A DNA stretch of 12,844 nt from QAMH01 sp964435565. GTDB lineage: Bacteria > Actinomycetota > Coriobacteriia > Coriobacteriales > QAMH01. Each line of letters opens with the position of its first letter. The first letter of the stretch is position 1. Positions 1 to 7,174 of the stretch are shown here, piece by piece. The notes beneath the pieces were generated by a model, which saw only the letters and a program-made list of their open reading frames with translations, ran no database searches and was not told where the DNA came from. Both the position numbers and the translations under genes were made by a program. Location of the stretch: NCBI GenBank assembly GCA_964435565.1, contig CAYSZR010000053.1, forward strand, positions 1-12,844, written 5' to 3'.

Positions 1-1512
1 AAAATTGCGCTCAAAAAGCCGTTTGCGAATTGCAGGAATGCCGCTGCTGGGTCGTTGCGTCAAAAGGACGCGAGCGTAACGGCGCAACGCGATCTGGCGA
101 CGTTTATCTATGCGATTGCCGATCAGGCCCAATTGCCTGTTAGAAGTCAGCACGAATTCCTTGATTGGCTCAAGCAGGCAGGATTTGTCGTCAATCCCAA
201 TATCCGTGTTGTGGGAAGCGAAGCCGAGGTACACGAGTTCTGCAAGCATGCTCTCGAGAATCGCGATAGTCTTGATTACGATATAGATGGTGTCGTCGTC
301 AAGGTCGATGAATTCGCAATCCAGAACGACCTTGGATTTACCGCGAAGGCGCCCCGATGGGCGATAGCCTTCAAATTTCCTCCTGAGGAAAAAACGACGA
401 TATTGCGCAATATCGCGGTCCAGGTTGGACGTACGGGCGTGCTCACGCCGGTTGCCGAGTTCGATCCTACGGTTGTCGACGGGTCTGTCGTGTCTCGCGC
501 GACGTTGCATAACTATGATGAGCTCGCGCGCAAAGACGTGCGCGTGGGAGACACCATCATCATCCATAAAGCGGGAGATGTAATTCCCGAGGTCGTAGGT
601 GCGGTGCCTTCGTTACGGCCGCCAGGGGCTATAGCTCAGATGGCGCCTCAGACATGCCCCAGTTGCGGGTCGCCGGTCTATCGTGATGGCGCTTTTTTGC
701 GCTGTGACAGTGTCGAATGCCCTGCGCAGTTACAGACGAGGCTCGAACATTGGGTGAGTCGGGCGGCAATGGATATCGATGGCTTGGGGACGAAGATCAT
801 CGAGAATCTGGTTTCTGCGGGACTTATCAAGGATGTTGTCGATTTTTACAAACTCGATGTCGCAACGCTTGCGAATGTGACGACGGGTGATGTGAAGAAG
901 GATGGTTCTCCGCGCGTATTTGGCGTCAAGAACGCGACAAAGGCCGTGGAGCAGATCGAGGCTTCAAAAGCCCAACCGTTTGATTGCGTGCTCTTCGGCA
1001 TGGGTATCCGCAATATAGGCAAGACGACAGCTGAAGCGCTTGCGCGGGCGTTTGGGGATATCGAGGGTCTTATCGGTGCTTCAGTTGAAGAACTTTGCCA
1101 GGTGGAAGGCATAGGCGAGGTCGTTGCCCAAGGCGTTGTCGAATTCTTTGAAACAGAAGATAACCGTGAGCTTGTCGAACGTCTTCGCGATGTAGGCTTG
1201 CAGATGAAAACGGACGCAAGCGATGCCAAGCCGCAGACGCTTGCGGGTCTTACCTTTGTGTTGACAGGTTCTTTAGAGGCATATGACCGTACCGCTGCTG
1301 AAGATAGGCTGCGCGAATATGGCGCCAAGGCATCAAGCAGCGTGAGCAAGAAAACTTCTTTTGTCGTTGCAGGTCCGGGAGCTGGCAGCAAATTGCGCAA
1401 GGCACAGGAGCTGGGTATACCAACGCTCGATGAGTCTCAGCTCATCAAAATCATAGAGACTGGTCAACCTCCTCAGCTCGATTTGCAGGGAAGGGATTTG
1501 CAGGGAAGGTAG
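1..1512 (+). CDS. ligA: NAD-dependent DNA ligase LigA (5'-truncated by window edge)
   Basis: The frame is open from base 1 and the start codon lies outside the window. 503 residues are visible of a family usually near 670-700. LigA seals nicks in DNA using NAD+, during replication and repair. The window opens in the adenylation domain with FANCRNAAAGSLRQ, where the family usually has FANPRNAAAGSLRQ, followed by the DGVVVKV and KAPRWAIAFKFP nucleotidyltransferase motifs. The KxDG lysine lies upstream of the window. Next come the OB fold (VGRTGVLTPVAEF), a four-cysteine zinc finger (codons at 655, 664, 703 and 718; C-X2-C-X12-C-X4-C), helix-hairpin-helix repeats, and a C-terminal BRCT domain at about 1240-1470. 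The last ten residues are a perfect duplication, DLQGR-DLQGR. I see no intrinsic terminator after the stop. An internal TTG at 55 is not a credible start because the family motif runs straight through it. Confidence 0.97.
   Translation, partial: KIALKKPFANCRNAAAGSLRQKDASVTAQRDLATFIYAIADQAQLPVRSQHEFLDWLKQAGFVVNPNIRVVGSEAEVHEFCKHALENRDSLDYDIDGVVVKVDEFAIQNDLGFTAKAPRWAIAFKFPPEEKTTILRNIAVQVGRTGVLTPVAEFDPTVVDGSVVSRATLHNYDELARKDVRVGDTIIIHKAGDVIPEVVGAVPSLRPPGAIAQMAPQTCPSCGSPVYRDGAFLRCDSVECPAQLQTRLEHWVSRAAMDIDGLGTKIIENLVSAGLIKDVVDFYKLDVATLANVTTGDVKKDGSPRVFGVKNATKAVEQIEASKAQPFDCVLFGMGIRNIGKTTAEALARAFGDIEGLIGASVEELCQVEGIGEVVAQGVVEFFETEDNRELVERLRDVGLQMKTDASDAKPQTLAGLTFVLTGSLEAYDRTAAEDRLREYGAKASSSVSKKTSFVVAGPGAGSKLRKAQELGIPTLDESQLIKIIETGQPPQLDLQGRDLQGR
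1480..1509 (+). repeat. Perfect 15-bp tandem duplication at the 3' end of ligA
   Basis: GATTTGCAGGGAAGG occurs twice back to back (1480-1494 and 1495-1509), directly followed by the TAG stop. It is in frame and encodes DLQGR twice. This is what replication slippage or a tandem duplication would leave. It lies beyond the BRCT domain, so it should be tolerated. Confidence 0.95.
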
Positions 1513-1562
1513 CCCTTGATTGTTGGGGATGGATGCGAGAGGTCCATTGCATGACGTGCTCT

Positions 1563-1664
1563 ATTCCGAATAACATCGGATTTTGTTCCGATATCGATTA
1601 GAAGCATTACCGAATTTTGTATGAAAGTTGGGGGTAGTTTGATAGGGAGGGGCAGTGGCATAAT
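1563..1664 (+). promoter_or_regulatory. Composite promoter/operator of the coiled-coil hydrolase gene
   Basis: The order is: ATTCCGA (1563-1569), six bases, TCGGAT (1576-1581), then TTGTTCCGAT, which can pair back to ATCGGA at 1575-1580; CATTACCGAATTT (1605-1617); GTTGG (1627-1631); GGGTAGTTT (1632-1640); an 18-bp spacer; and CATAAT (1659-1664), preceded by TGG like an extended -10. Transcription would start near 1671, about 50 bases before the ATG at 1721. A GAAGG ribosome site lies at 1701-1705. The same blocks in the same order, with the same 18-bp spacing to the -10, occur upstream of the surface-protein gene (9926-9826, minus strand). The promoter role is inferred; the shared blocks are seen directly. 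This accounts for about half of the 208-base gap after ligA. Confidence 0.6.
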
Positions 1665-1720
1665 CAGCGCATGACTTGCGGGCACAACGTGCTTAGAGCA
1701 GAAGGGTTCGTTTCATCGTT

Positions 1721-3214
1721 ATGGGAAGCAACGCCACATTTCGTATGACTGCGAGGTACTGCCTCGTTTTCGTGTTGTGCGTTGCACTTATGACAGCGTG
1801 TTTCGTTCCTATTGCAAGTGTTAGGGCTGTTGCCGATCCAGAGATATCGAACGGGTCGGATGCTGAAAATCAAACGACCCAAGCTCCCACTACAGATGTT
1901 TCCGAAAGTTCGTCGAGCAATGTGGCTAGCTCTTCGACGGGCGACAAGCCAGAATCGGCTAATAGTTCTGCATCGAAGCAGAATCAATCACAAGAGAGCG
2001 CGCAGTCGGCCGATCAGGATACTGCAGCGCAACCTGCAGCCGAAACTGCTGTTCAAGAAGCACTTCAAAAGATTTCCAAGGCTGATGAGGCTCTCGCCAG
2101 TGCCAATACACGGGCCGGTGAGCTTGCAGGGCTCAAATCGCGCTTCAGCACCGCGTACGCCGAATATAGTAAACGTGCAGTTGAGCTCAAGACATATAAG
2201 CAGAAGCGAGAATCCGCTGGTAAAGCTATTGATGATATAGAACAGGACATGCAAAGAGCCCAGTCGATAATCGACGCTGCGAATCTCGAGCTCGCCTTTG
2301 GCGATGGATATGGCCTGCTCGCGGTTATGGTCGGCGTAGCGTCATTTGATGATATCGAAGCTCGCCCCTATATGCTGCGCATAGTCATCGAGTCTGAACA
2401 AGAGATAATCGATACTGCACGCTCGCAGCTCAAATTGCTTAAAGCCGAGCAGGCATCGTATGGCGCTCTGTACGCGAAGGCGCGCCGTAATGTCGACGAT
2501 GTGGTTGCCAATGTCAATGCCGCCGCATATGAAATAGAACGATGCAGCTCTTTGGGTAGACAAGCCGTCAATGACACGCGTTCTATCACCGATTCCCTTG
2601 ACACGAGCCTTGAGGGCGTTGCAGAAGGCAAAAGCCGCATCATCTCCACGCTCGCGTCTGATTCTTCGGTTATTGGAGATGCAGAAGGATCTGTGGGCGC
2701 CTGGTATGATGAGCTCGACGCGCTTTCGGGCACGAACGGGGCGATATCCTATGGTCAGGGCATAGATTTTTCCATGAATGAAGCCGCTTTCGTTCAAAAA
2801 TGGGGCGATGCAATCGACGCATTCTATGCAGATTACAGCGTGCAGATGGGGTCTTCTCCCCTTAACGGATATGGGAAGAAGATTGCAACAGAAGCGTATC
2901 GATATAAGATCGACCCACGTCTATGTGCGGCTGTAAGCATTGCGGAGTCAAGTGGCGGAAGAATATGTATCAAGCCCTATAACGCTTGGGGCTGGGGCGC
3001 TGCAGATAGCGATCCATACAATCTTGCCAAGGGCTGGTCATCGTGGGATGAAGCGATTGAGGCATGGCATCAGGGTATGGCCACATCGACGACGGGACTT
3101 GCGACGGCGCCAACGGTAAGTTCTCTTGCGGCTATCTATTGCTCGAGCCCGGTCTGGGGAGTAACAGTCATTACTCAGATGGAACGAATCAGCGAACGCG
3201 CCGCTGTTGGCTAA
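1721..3214 (+). CDS. Secreted peptidoglycan hydrolase: PcsB/CwlO-like coiled coil plus lysozyme-like domain
   Basis: 497 residues. An N-terminal hydrophobic stretch (about 12-36, ending near SVRAVA) reads as a signal peptide. A low-complexity Ser/Thr/Gln/Ala linker (about 40-110) follows. A long helical region (about 110-320) contains the stretch GLLAVMVGVASFDD followed by Y-L-R-I and E-I-I-D, which resembles the coiled-coil domain of PcsB/CwlO-type hydrolases that are controlled by FtsEX. The C-terminal 120 residues look like a transglycosylase/lysozyme fold: KIDPRLCAAVSIAESSGG, with E409 as candidate catalytic acid, then NAWGWG (421-426) and a W-rich tail. It probably cleaves wall glycan outside the membrane. 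In PcsB and CwlO the C-terminal domain is CHAP or NlpC/P60, so the lysozyme-like domain is a different partner. Start: the ATG at 1721 has GAAGG 15 bases upstream; the ATG at 1745 is an alternative and would keep the signal peptide. The stop overlaps the stop of the convergent EAL gene by 4 bp. Confidence 0.72.
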   Translation: MGSNATFRMTARYCLVFVLCVALMTACFVPIASVRAVADPEISNGSDAENQTTQAPTTDVSESSSSNVASSSTGDKPESANSSASKQNQSQESAQSADQDTAAQPAAETAVQEALQKISKADEALASANTRAGELAGLKSRFSTAYAEYSKRAVELKTYKQKRESAGKAIDDIEQDMQRAQSIIDAANLELAFGDGYGLLAVMVGVASFDDIEARPYMLRIVIESEQEIIDTARSQLKLLKAEQASYGALYAKARRNVDDVVANVNAAAYEIERCSSLGRQAVNDTRSITDSLDTSLEGVAEGKSRIISTLASDSSVIGDAEGSVGAWYDELDALSGTNGAISYGQGIDFSMNEAAFVQKWGDAIDAFYADYSVQMGSSPLNGYGKKIATEAYRYKIDPRLCAAVSIAESSGGRICIKPYNAWGWGAADSDPYNLAKGWSSWDEAIEAWHQGMATSTTGLATAPTVSSLAAIYCSSPVWGVTVITQMERISERAAVG

Positions 3215-5148
3215 GCAAAGGATTGCGAGACTTCAAAAGGCAGTTGCCAGGAGCTTAGAAAATCCGTGTAGCTCTCAAGTGGCATGGGGCAGGCATAGAA
3301 GAATCCCTGGATATAGTCGGCACCGCATGCGATGATGCGTGCTGCCTGCTCTTTGGTCTCAACGCCTTCGACTACCGTTTCAAAACCATTATTGTGCATG
3401 AGGCGAATAAGTGTTTTCAGAGACTCGTAGTCATCATCGCGTCCAAGGTCAACGATACTTTTATCAATCTTGATCTTCTCGAAGGGGAAGCCCATCATAG
3501 CCTCGATATTTGAATAGCCCGTTCCAAAATCATCCATCAAGAAGACGTAGCCAAGGCATCGCAGGCGCTCGATTGAACATTCGACACGCGTATCACGGCT
3601 TACGAGCATGCGCTCGGTGATTTCAAGTGCGAGCTGACCGCGCTCTATATTATACGTAGCAAGCATTGACTCGAGCTCATCAACAAATCTAGCGTCCATG
3701 AGCTGTTGCATCGAAAGATTCACGGAAACGCAGGCCGCCTGTTCGTTCGGGCTGTTGCTCAAAAACCAGCAGACGTCTTCAAGAGTTTGCCTGCTGATAT
3801 CTGTGACAAGGCGGCTCTCTTCGGCAATGGGAATGAAACGCGCGGGGGAGAGAATTGAATTGTCGGGTCCTTGCAGGCGACAGAGGATTTCTCCGGAAAG
3901 GAGTGTATTCGAGCGAACACAGAAAATGGGCTGAACATATGCCATAAAACGATGTTCTTTAACTGAATTCTCAAGATAGGCGGTAAGCTCCTTCTTTTCT
4001 TCGAATTCTTTGACCATTCTGTCGTCGACGCGCATTGTTGATATTTCGATTGAGAGCATTTTTCCGTGCGCATACTCGATGCGCTCAAGTACGAGTTCGG
4101 GGGTTGCGCTGTCATTGGCCATGTAATCGATGAAGCTCGCAGAAAGCGGGAGGTTTTTGCCATTGATATTCAATGACTTGGGAAGCTCCTTTTGAATCGA
4201 AGCAAAGATACGATCGCCTTCTCCAGGTGTGCAATCTGGGTATACAAGAGCAAATGAAGTAGGCGAAATACGGTAAATATTATCGCGCAGGCATTTTTCG
4301 CACGCCCATTCGGCGACATCTCTTAAGATGTGATCACTTTGGGCTGATCCATACGTCACGTTTATGGCACGAATCTGGTCGAAGAAAATGACGATAATAC
4401 GTTTGGGGTTACCGCGTCTTTTCCAGGTTGAGCTTTCAGCGAGAAAATCATTCTGATTTCCAAGGCCGGTTAGGTGGTCTGTCTCGATGCTGTTTCGTTG
4501 CAACATAAGCAGCGACACCAGGGCAAAGCATGTGCCTGCTGTTCCAATCATGACGACAGTCGGGTACAAGGCCTGAAAAATAAAAAGCATAATAACGGCG
4601 GGGGATCCAATCGCCTGGATTCTTCTGATGGACGTTCCGATTTCTGAACGAAACCGTATGGAACAGAGCGTTACGACCGTGATCGATATGCCAAGCTGCA
4701 CATAGCCGACTGCCCAAAGTGGGCCGTGGCAATAGAGCAGCGCTGAATCGAGGTAGAACATGTGATGGGTAAAGAGGCTGCTTATCGTTACCACGCAAGA
4801 GATAAGCGTTGCGGCCGTCGCAACGCTGGTCGCAATGTCAAGCATGCGGGTTTTGCCGACGCGTTTCTTGATGCAAGCCAATACATAGAGCGTATAGGCA
4901 TAGAGCATGAAGAAGCTTGCAAACCAGTACAAGGTCAATACGGCATAGTGAAACCACAGGGGAAGAAGGGATCCTTGCCTATATCCCCAAATATATACAC
5001 CATCGAGAAGAATAGAGATGATATTGAAGAGCACAGCGATTCGAAAATAGCGCTTACTGCCTGTTTTCACGTGCTTGCCCGTTCCGGCGCTTGCGATGAT
5101 GATTGCGAGTATGACAAGCGCTAAAAATTCAGCAACGAATGTATACAC
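3211..5148 (-). CDS. Membrane c-di-GMP phosphodiesterase: multi-TM sensor, degenerate GGDEF, EAL
   Basis: 645 residues. The first 216 residues hold about six or seven hydrophobic segments (near 4-21, 35-55, 67-92, 103-127, 143-163 and 183-216), an integral-membrane sensor with no named domain I can assign. A GGDEF-fold domain (about 222-370) begins with DHLTGLGNQNDF, but the signature loop reads RISPTSFA (293-300) where active enzymes have GGDEF, so it should not make c-di-GMP. The EAL domain (about 388-635) looks complete: EIL at 420-422 keeps the metal-binding Glu, and N477, E509, D539/D540 in MDDFGTGYSN, K560 and E594 in VVEGVE are present. Prediction: it hydrolyses c-di-GMP in response to a membrane signal. 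The GTG start (5148) is supported by GAGAGGA about 10 bases upstream. No target gene is linked except by the tail-to-tail overlap with the hydrolase. Confidence 0.9.
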   Translation of the reverse strand: MYTFVAEFLALVILAIIIASAGTGKHVKTGSKRYFRIAVLFNIISILLDGVYIWGYRQGSLLPLWFHYAVLTLYWFASFFMLYAYTLYVLACIKKRVGKTRMLDIATSVATAATLISCVVTISSLFTHHMFYLDSALLYCHGPLWAVGYVQLGISITVVTLCSIRFRSEIGTSIRRIQAIGSPAVIMLFIFQALYPTVVMIGTAGTCFALVSLLMLQRNSIETDHLTGLGNQNDFLAESSTWKRRGNPKRIIVIFFDQIRAINVTYGSAQSDHILRDVAEWACEKCLRDNIYRISPTSFALVYPDCTPGEGDRIFASIQKELPKSLNINGKNLPLSASFIDYMANDSATPELVLERIEYAHGKMLSIEISTMRVDDRMVKEFEEKKELTAYLENSVKEHRFMAYVQPIFCVRSNTLLSGEILCRLQGPDNSILSPARFIPIAEESRLVTDISRQTLEDVCWFLSNSPNEQAACVSVNLSMQQLMDARFVDELESMLATYNIERGQLALEITERMLVSRDTRVECSIERLRCLGYVFLMDDFGTGYSNIEAMMGFPFEKIKIDKSIVDLGRDDDYESLKTLIRLMHNNGFETVVEGVETKEQAARIIACGADYIQGFFYACPMPLESYTDFLSSWQLPFEVSQSFA

Positions 5149-5170
5149 AGCCTAGAGGTCCTCTCGAGCC

Positions 5171-5213
5171 GTATATGCGACCTGTCGAAATGAGCACAAG
5201 TGCCTTCAAGTGC
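5171..5213 (-). promoter_or_regulatory. Candidate promoter of the EAL gene with CAAGTGC direct repeats
   Basis: Reading the minus strand, TTGTGC (5199-5194) and ATATAC (5176-5171) are spaced 17 bp apart and lie upstream of the ribosome site and GTG start. CAAGTGC is repeated on the plus strand at 5197-5203 and 5207-5213, a 10-bp period that would put both copies on one face of the helix over the -35. Matches to the consensus are modest. The rest of the 233-base gap to lgt is AT-rich (about 5265-5315) with no other clear signal. Confidence 0.3.
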
Positions 5214-5365
5214 GCATTTGCAGGGGCACGCTTTTCTTCGATGGTTATGGTACTCCAGGTCCACATTGTATTGAATAAAAATAATGTTCAGAAACATGTT
5301 GTAAATGACATAAATTGACGGCGATTATCTGCTACATCGTATTCTGCGGAGAGCAGGCCCTTTCG

Positions 5366-5374
5366 TGATACTAT
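5366..5374 (+). promoter_or_regulatory. Extended -10 element directly before lgt (possible leaderless start)
   Basis: TGATACTAT reads as TGn plus TACTAT. A start site about 7 bases downstream would fall at 5381-5382, the first base of the lgt ATG. No Shine-Dalgarno sequence lies in the preceding 20 bases. A TTGACG (5315-5320) with TATTCT (5340-5345) further upstream is an alternative, but its 19-bp spacer is long and it would not supply a ribosome site either. Confidence 0.4.
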
Positions 5375-5381
5375 TGCAAGT

Positions 5382-6230
5382 ATGTTGAACGAGATATTCC
5401 AATCGATAGATCCAGTCCTTTTTGCCATCGGGCCTCTTTCCGTGCGCTGGTATGGTCTTGCCTATGTCTTAGGGTTTGCGTGCGCTGGTCTTGTCGTATA
5501 TCGCTATGCCCAACGCTGGAAACTGCGTTTCTCTTCATACGACGTCCTCGTGTTCATCTGCTATTGCGCTTTTGGTGTTATCATCGGCGCTCGTCTTGGC
5601 TATTGCCTGTTCTACGGTGACGGTTATTATCTTGGGCACCCAATAGAGATATTTGCGGTTAATAACGGCGGAATGTCATTCCACGGAGGCCTCATCGGTG
5701 TCGTGCTTGCCGGAGTCATCTATTCCCGTGTGTACAAGATGCCGTTTCTTTCCATTGCCGATCTTGTATCGTGCGCTGTGCCTTTGGGCCTCTTGTTCGG
5801 CCGCTGCGCAAACTTCATCAATGGGGAACTATATGGGGCACCGACGTCATGGCCTGTCGGCGTTGATTTCACGGGATCGGGAATCATGTATCAGCCTTCT
5901 CAATTGTACGAAGCGCTGCTTGAAGGTGTCGTCATTTTCTTGGTCATGTTCGCGCTTTCCAGAAAAAACGATCCTGCGCGCCCGCGTGGCACGTTCCTCG
6001 GAATCTTCTTGATTCTCTATGGCCTGTTTCGCATCCTCATCGAATTCGTGCGCCTTCCCGATGTTCAAATCGGTTATTTCTTCGGAACGTGGGGAACGAT
6101 GGGGCAGCTTCTCTCGCTCCCGATGATACTCGTGGGCATTTGCCTGCTGGTATGGGTGTGTAAAACCAAACTTCCTCAAGTTGGTTTGCCTGATGCGCCC
6201 GCTTCAGAAGAATCTGGCAAGGACGAATAG
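5382..6230 (+). CDS. lgt: Prolipoprotein diacylglyceryl transferase Lgt
   Basis: 282 residues, normal family length, with about seven membrane segments. Lgt moves a diacylglyceryl group from phosphatidylglycerol to the lipobox cysteine of prolipoproteins, the first step of lipoprotein maturation. Visible motifs are GARLGYCLFY (69-78), MSFHGG with the conserved H101, the Lgt signature GRCANFINGELYG (140-152; R141, N144, E149), PSQLYEALLEG, and FRILIEFVRLPD near 216-227. The residue before PSQLYE is Gln (Q171), where E. coli Lgt has His; I would not read this as loss of function. The cytoplasmic tail is short and acidic. The ATG at 5382 is the only in-frame start that keeps the usual N-terminus, and it lacks a ribosome site. 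A separate promoter precedes yebC, 113 bases downstream, so the two need not form an operon. Confidence 0.96.
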   Translation: MLNEIFQSIDPVLFAIGPLSVRWYGLAYVLGFACAGLVVYRYAQRWKLRFSSYDVLVFICYCAFGVIIGARLGYCLFYGDGYYLGHPIEIFAVNNGGMSFHGGLIGVVLAGVIYSRVYKMPFLSIADLVSCAVPLGLLFGRCANFINGELYGAPTSWPVGVDFTGSGIMYQPSQLYEALLEGVVIFLVMFALSRKNDPARPRGTFLGIFLILYGLFRILIEFVRLPDVQIGYFFGTWGTMGQLLSLPMILVGICLLVWVCKTKLPQVGLPDAPASEESGKDE

Positions 6231-6250
6231 CCATATCTCCCAATTACGGG

Positions 6251-6284
6251 CGTGTGGTGGTGTCTGAGCTGACATACCTACACG
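6251..6284 (+). terminator. Imperfect 14-bp hairpin after lgt, no U-tract
   Basis: CGTGTGGTGGTGTC (6251-6264) can pair with GACATACCTACACG (6271-6284) around the loop TGAGCT, with two internal mismatches and two G-T pairs. It sits 20 bases after the lgt stop and upstream of the yebC -10. No T-run follows on either strand, so it may end lgt transcription as a U-less hairpin or act otherwise. It partly covers where a yebC -35 would lie. Confidence 0.35.
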
Positions 6285-6298
6285 GACGACGGGGGTAG

Positions 6299-6336
6299 TG
6301 CTAGAATACTGCGGTCGTACCAATAGCACAGGAAGG
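6299..6336 (+). promoter_or_regulatory. yebC extended -10 and ribosome binding site
   Basis: TGCTAGAAT (6299-6307) is an extended -10 (TGn plus TAGAAT). No good -35 is seen 17 bp upstream. AGGAAGG (6330-6336), 7 bases before the ATG, is a strong ribosome site. The leader would be about 30 bases. Confidence 0.55.
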
Positions 6337-6343
6337 TTTTTAC

Positions 6344-7105
6344 ATGTCCGGACATTCTAAGTGGGCAACCACCAAGCATCGTAAGGCTGCGCAGGATTCG
6401 AAGCGCTCTGCGATGTTCTCGAAACTCAGCCGTATCATCACCGTCGCAGCTAAGCAGGGTGGCGATCCCAACCCGGACAACAATGCTTCCTTGGCGGCCG
6501 CTATTGCCAAGGCCAAGGGCTATTCGATGCCGAAGGATAAGATCAAGATCGCTATCGATAAGGCATTCGGCTCCGGCGCGGACGCGGCAAACTTCGAAGA
6601 GGTTACATACGAAGGCTATGGTCCTGCCGGTATCGGCGTGTATGTCGACTGCCTCACCGATAACCGCAATCGTACAGCTGCCGATGTTCGAAGTGCTTTT
6701 TCGCACGCGGGCGGCAATCTTGGTGCGAATGGGTCTGTCGCGTTCCAATTCGAGCGCAAGGGGCAGGTTACCATCGATAAAGAGCTTTGCGCCGATGAAG
6801 ACGAGCTTATGATGGCAGTTGCAGAGGCCGGTGGCGTAGATTACGAAAACGCTGGCGAGGAATGGGTTGTCTATACCGCCCCAGGTGAGCTTATGGACGT
6901 AAAGAGCGGCATCGAGGCTCAGGGTATCGAGGTCAGGGGCGCAGAGCTCATCTTCGAGCCGACGAACCCTATGGCCGTCGAGGTCTCTGACGCGAAGAAA
7001 GTGCAGCGTCTGATCGATCGACTCGAAGAGCTTGACGACGTTCAGAATGTCTATAGCACGATGGATATTACTGAAGAGATTGCAGCAGCTCTCGACGAGG
7101 ACTAA
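6344..7105 (+). CDS. yebC: YebC/TACO1-family protein (YebC/PmpR)
   Basis: 253 residues, typical length. It starts MSGHSKWATTKHRKAAQDSK, the family hallmark, and carries the conserved MPKDKIKIAIDKA and YEGYGPAGIGVYVDCLTDNRNRT-type stretches (the latter quoted in part: YEGYGP, TDNRNRT). The family was long annotated as transcriptional regulators. Members have more recently been linked to translation, helping ribosomes through hard-to-translate stretches; I cannot tell which role applies here. In many bacteria yebC lies directly beside ruvCAB. Here it is on the opposite strand and separated from ruvB by the surface-protein gene. The start is fixed by a strong AGGAAGG ribosome site. The gene has its own promoter and ends in an intrinsic terminator. 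Confidence 0.95.
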   Translation: MSGHSKWATTKHRKAAQDSKRSAMFSKLSRIITVAAKQGGDPNPDNNASLAAAIAKAKGYSMPKDKIKIAIDKAFGSGADAANFEEVTYEGYGPAGIGVYVDCLTDNRNRTAADVRSAFSHAGGNLGANGSVAFQFERKGQVTIDKELCADEDELMMAVAEAGGVDYENAGEEWVVYTAPGELMDVKSGIEAQGIEVRGAELIFEPTNPMAVEVSDAKKVQRLIDRLEELDDVQNVYSTMDITEEIAAALDED

Positions 7106-7126
7106 TCCTCGCTTTTTCGTACATTT

Positions 7127-7167
7127 AGCACGCGCCTTTCGCAGATAACGAAAGACGCGTGCTTTTT
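7127..7167 (+). terminator. Intrinsic terminator of yebC
   Basis: AGCACGCG (7127-7134) and CTTTCG pair with CGAAAG and CGCGTGCT (7156-7163), with one mismatch on each side and a CAGATAA loop. TTTTT follows at 7163-7167. It lies 21 bases after the yebC stop. It also sits just past the end of the convergent surface-protein gene (7175), but on that strand no T-run follows, so termination from that side would be weaker. Confidence 0.9.
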
Positions 7168-7174
7168 ATTACCC

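Noticed and set aside
55..57. TTG start for ligA at 55
   Set aside because: The frame is open to base 1 and the conserved FAN-RNAAAGSLRQ motif runs through this codon.
846..1400. Open frame of 184 codons on the minus strand inside ligA
   Set aside because: It is antisense to conserved LigA domains, has low-complexity Ser/Thr-rich translation and no recognisable motif.
1486..1516. Terminator at the end of ligA
   Set aside because: AGGG/CCCT can form a 4-bp stem across the stop codon, but no T-run follows.
7127..7170. Bidirectional terminator serving the surface gene equally
   Set aside because: The hairpin is symmetrical, but only the plus strand has a T-tract right after the stem.
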